From Paenibacillus terrae (GTDB lineage: Bacteria; Bacillota; Bacilli; Paenibacillales; Paenibacillaceae): DNA of 64,000 nt. Location of the stretch: assembly GCF_005217525.1 (NCBI RefSeq), contig NZ_PNXQ01000008.1, forward strand, positions 205 to 64,204, read 5' to 3'. How positions within the stretch are numbered: position 1 is the stretch's first letter; the number at the start of each line of letters is the position of its first letter. A model generated the notes under the pieces. That model was not told the origin of the DNA. It did no database searches and was given only the letters and a program-made list of their open reading frames with translations. Shown one piece after another: positions 62,265 to 64,000 of this stretch. Both the position numbers and the translations under genes were made by a program.

Positions 62265-62272
62265 AGAGGTGG

Positions 62273-63820
62273 ATGCGTATGGTGAAGCCAAACACTCGTG
62301 TGCTTTTTGTGCCGCTGGATGAGCGGCCCTGTAATTATGATTTTCCCTATTTACTGGCGCAGGGCACAGATTTGGAAATCGAGCGTCCCCCGTTGGAATG
62401 GATGGGACAAAAGAAAATCCCCGGTGATACGACCCAACTGTGGGCTTGGCTCGAAGAACGTGCGGCGAGAGCAGATGGAGCCATTATTGCGATGGATACG
62501 CTGCTGTATGGCGGAATCGTACCATCTCGTCTGCATGGAATGACAAGTGAGCAGGTCGGTGACAAGGTGAATCGACTTCGCAGGCTCAAGCAGCTTTATC
62601 CGCAGATGACCTTATATGCTTTTCAACTCATTATGCGCTGTCCGCAATATTCCTTGGCTGACGAAGAACCGGATTACTACGCCGATTGGGGACGAGAGAT
62701 ATTCAAAAAGGGCTTTATAGAGCACCGTCAGGAGCTGGGGATTGCTACCTCAGAGGAGCTTTTTGAATTATCCGACATCAACGAACGTCTGCCTGTAGAG
62801 ATACTGGAGGATTATTTGGGCCGTCGCCGTGTGAATCTGGAAGCTAATGAAGCCGCACTGGAGCTGGTAGCAGAGGATATCATTGATTTTATGATCATTC
62901 CACAAGATGATTCTGCTCCCTACGGCTATACCGCCAAGGATCAGCAGCGGCTAAGAAATCGTATTTCCGATCTTGGGCTGGATTTGAGTGTGTACATGTA
63001 TCCGGGGGCAGATGAAGTGGGCTGTACGCTGCTGGCGCGGTGGGTTAACCAGGCGAAGAATGCTGTGCCGCTTGTCTATCCAAGGCTGTCCGCTTTGCAG
63101 GGAGCATTCGTGATTCCGCTTTTTGAGGATCGTTATTTTTATGAAACGTTAAAATACCAGATTATGGCGGCAGGCGGATTGATCGCTTCTTCAGCGGCAG
63201 AGGCTGATTTGATTTTGTTGGCTAACACACCCGGAGACACGATGGCAGAAGCATCTTCTCAACAGCGTGCAATGGCCGGATATGATGTATACCGAAACGT
63301 GGTGGAACTGGTCGAATACGGCGCCCATATGCTGCGACATACAGGTAAAAACATTGCAGTGGCTGATGTAGGCTATGCCAACGGAGCTGATCTTAAGCTG
63401 CTTAGACTTTTGAAGCAAAAAGGGCTGCTTTTTGGGCTGGCAGGTTATGCAGGCTGGAACACCAGCTCCAATACGTTGGGCACCGTCATTGCCCAGTCCA
63501 TGCTGTATAGCCACTACGGGCCTACAGCAGAGCATCTGGATTTTCTGGCGTTGCGTTACGCCGAAGATGCATGTTATTGCGCTGTGGTGCGTACCGCCAT
63601 GAATAACGGGATTGTGGAACAAATGGGCTTCAACAAGTTTATGCTCGACGGTCAGAGAGGCTCGGTTGCTGCGGTCATTCGCGGACGAATGGAGCAGGCG
63701 CTCGACGAATATGTAAACGGGCCGGAGGGCCACGTGGAAATTACAGATTGCTATATGCCGTGGAACCGCACCTTTGAAGTCGGATTGACCGTACGGCATC
63801 ATGCCAAAGAGAGAGGGTGA
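62273..63820 (+). CDS. DUF4127 family protein
   Basis: A 515-residue protein of the DUF4127 family: [22 protein letters not shown] at the start, [48 protein letters not shown]. The biochemical role is unknown to me; members occur with amino-sugar hydrolase genes. No signal peptide. ATG 62273 or 62279, with GGAGAGG upstream. It lies in the GH84 operon after a structured spacer and 5 bases before nanE, so it may act on a sugar-derived product of GH84. Confidence 0.85.
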   Translation: MRMVKPNTRVLFVPLDERPCNYDFPYLLAQGTDLEIERPPLEWMGQKKIPGDTTQLWAWLEERAARADGAIIAMDTLLYGGIVPSRLHGMTSEQVGDKVNRLRRLKQLYPQMTLYAFQLIMRCPQYSLADEEPDYYADWGREIFKKGFIEHRQELGIATSEELFELSDINERLPVEILEDYLGRRRVNLEANEAALELVAEDIIDFMIIPQDDSAPYGYTAKDQQRLRNRISDLGLDLSVYMYPGADEVGCTLLARWVNQAKNAVPLVYPRLSALQGAFVIPLFEDRYFYETLKYQIMAAGGLIASSAAEADLILLANTPGDTMAEASSQQRAMAGYDVYRNVVELVEYGAHMLRHTGKNIAVADVGYANGADLKLLRLLKQKGLLFGLAGYAGWNTSSNTLGTVIAQSMLYSHYGPTAEHLDFLALRYAEDACYCAVVRTAMNNGIVEQMGFNKFMLDGQRGSVAAVIRGRMEQALDEYVNGPEGHVEITDCYMPWNRTFEVGLTVRHHAKERG

Positions 63821-63825
63821 TCCCA

Positions 63826-64000
63826 ATGGGAATGGAAGCTGTATTATCAAAAGTTCAGCATGGCCTGATCGTATCCTGTCAGGCGCTACCCAATGAACCG
63901 CTGCACGGATCGGATTCCATGGTCAAAATGGCACGTGCCGCTCAGCAGGGTGGAGCTGTGGCCATTCGCGCCAATGGTGCAGCAGATGTGCGTGCGATCA
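63826..64000 (+). CDS. nanE: N-acetylmannosamine-6-phosphate 2-epimerase, partial
   Basis: The first 58 codons only; cut by the window edge. [29 protein letters not shown]...[21 protein letters not shown] carries the NanE signature ([10 protein letters not shown]). It converts ManNAc-6-P to GlcNAc-6-P. SD GAGGGTGATC precedes ATG 63826; it starts five bases after DUF4127. Its presence gives the operon a ManNAc/sialic-acid or amino-sugar assignment. Confidence 0.88.
   Translation, partial: MGMEAVLSKVQHGLIVSCQALPNEPLHGSDSMVKMARAAQQGGAVAIRANGAADVRAI

Overview
The window looks like chromosome from a Paenibacillus of the P. polymyxa group. This is inferred from moderate GC, strong AGGAGG-type ribosome binding sites, frequent GTG/TTG starts, S-layer (SLH) anchoring, copper-amine-oxidase-N stalk domains, and many carbohydrate ABC importers paired with glycoside hydrolases and LacI regulators. 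No rRNA, tRNA, CRISPR array or intact insertion sequence was seen.

Layout. 0-6.5 kb: a partial gene and a secreted repeat protein, a GntR(YtrA-type)/ABC operon with its own operator, and a secreted CuAO_N + double SnoaL protein. 6.5-17 kb: a sugar locus (LacI, GH94 phosphorylase, GH3 beta-glucosidase, and a divergent lipoprotein/permease/permease set). Its content matches the 1,2-beta-oligoglucan (sophorooligosaccharide) locus known from Listeria innocua. The divergent promoters each carry an identical operator just downstream of the -10. 17-25.5 kb: a RiPP locus with a Cys-rich ECF-like sigma factor, an ABC exporter, a 61-residue precursor with seven alternating cysteines, a radical SAM/SPASM maturase (CcpM-like), a TIGR04066-type maturation protein, a carrier-protein relative lacking the usual serine, an unknown coiled-coil protein and a divergent S8 peptidase. 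25.5-28.3 kb: a decayed Rpn-type nuclease gene and a sulfatase. 28.3-32.6 kb: a visibly GC-richer cassette (LacI, two Gfo/Idh/MocA dehydrogenases, ThuA-like protein) with a perfect operator palindrome. 33-38.8 kb: GH51 arabinofuranosidase, a divergent Hsp90 coupled to a helical-repeat protein, and GDPD. 38.9-47.1 kb: a methyltransferase, then a galU/GtrA/GT2/GT39 envelope-glycosylation operon divergent from a two-component system. 47.2-57 kb: a large SLH-anchored subtilase, ppaC, HxlR/oxidoreductase, MarR, an ATP-dependent DNA ligase, GNAT and a DUF420 protein. 57-64 kb: an amino-sugar operon (binding lipoprotein, two permeases, GH84, DUF4127, nanE running off the edge).

The system most worth attention is the Cys-rich radical-SAM peptide cluster at 17.0-25.5 kb: precursor, modification, export, probable leader protease and a dedicated sigma factor lie together. 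Second tier: the beta-1,2-glucan operon with its paired operators, the Hsp90/helical-repeat pair, and a structured leader that overlaps the ribosome binding site of the DUF4127 gene.

All family names come from reading the translated sequences and from general knowledge of the families. No database search was run.
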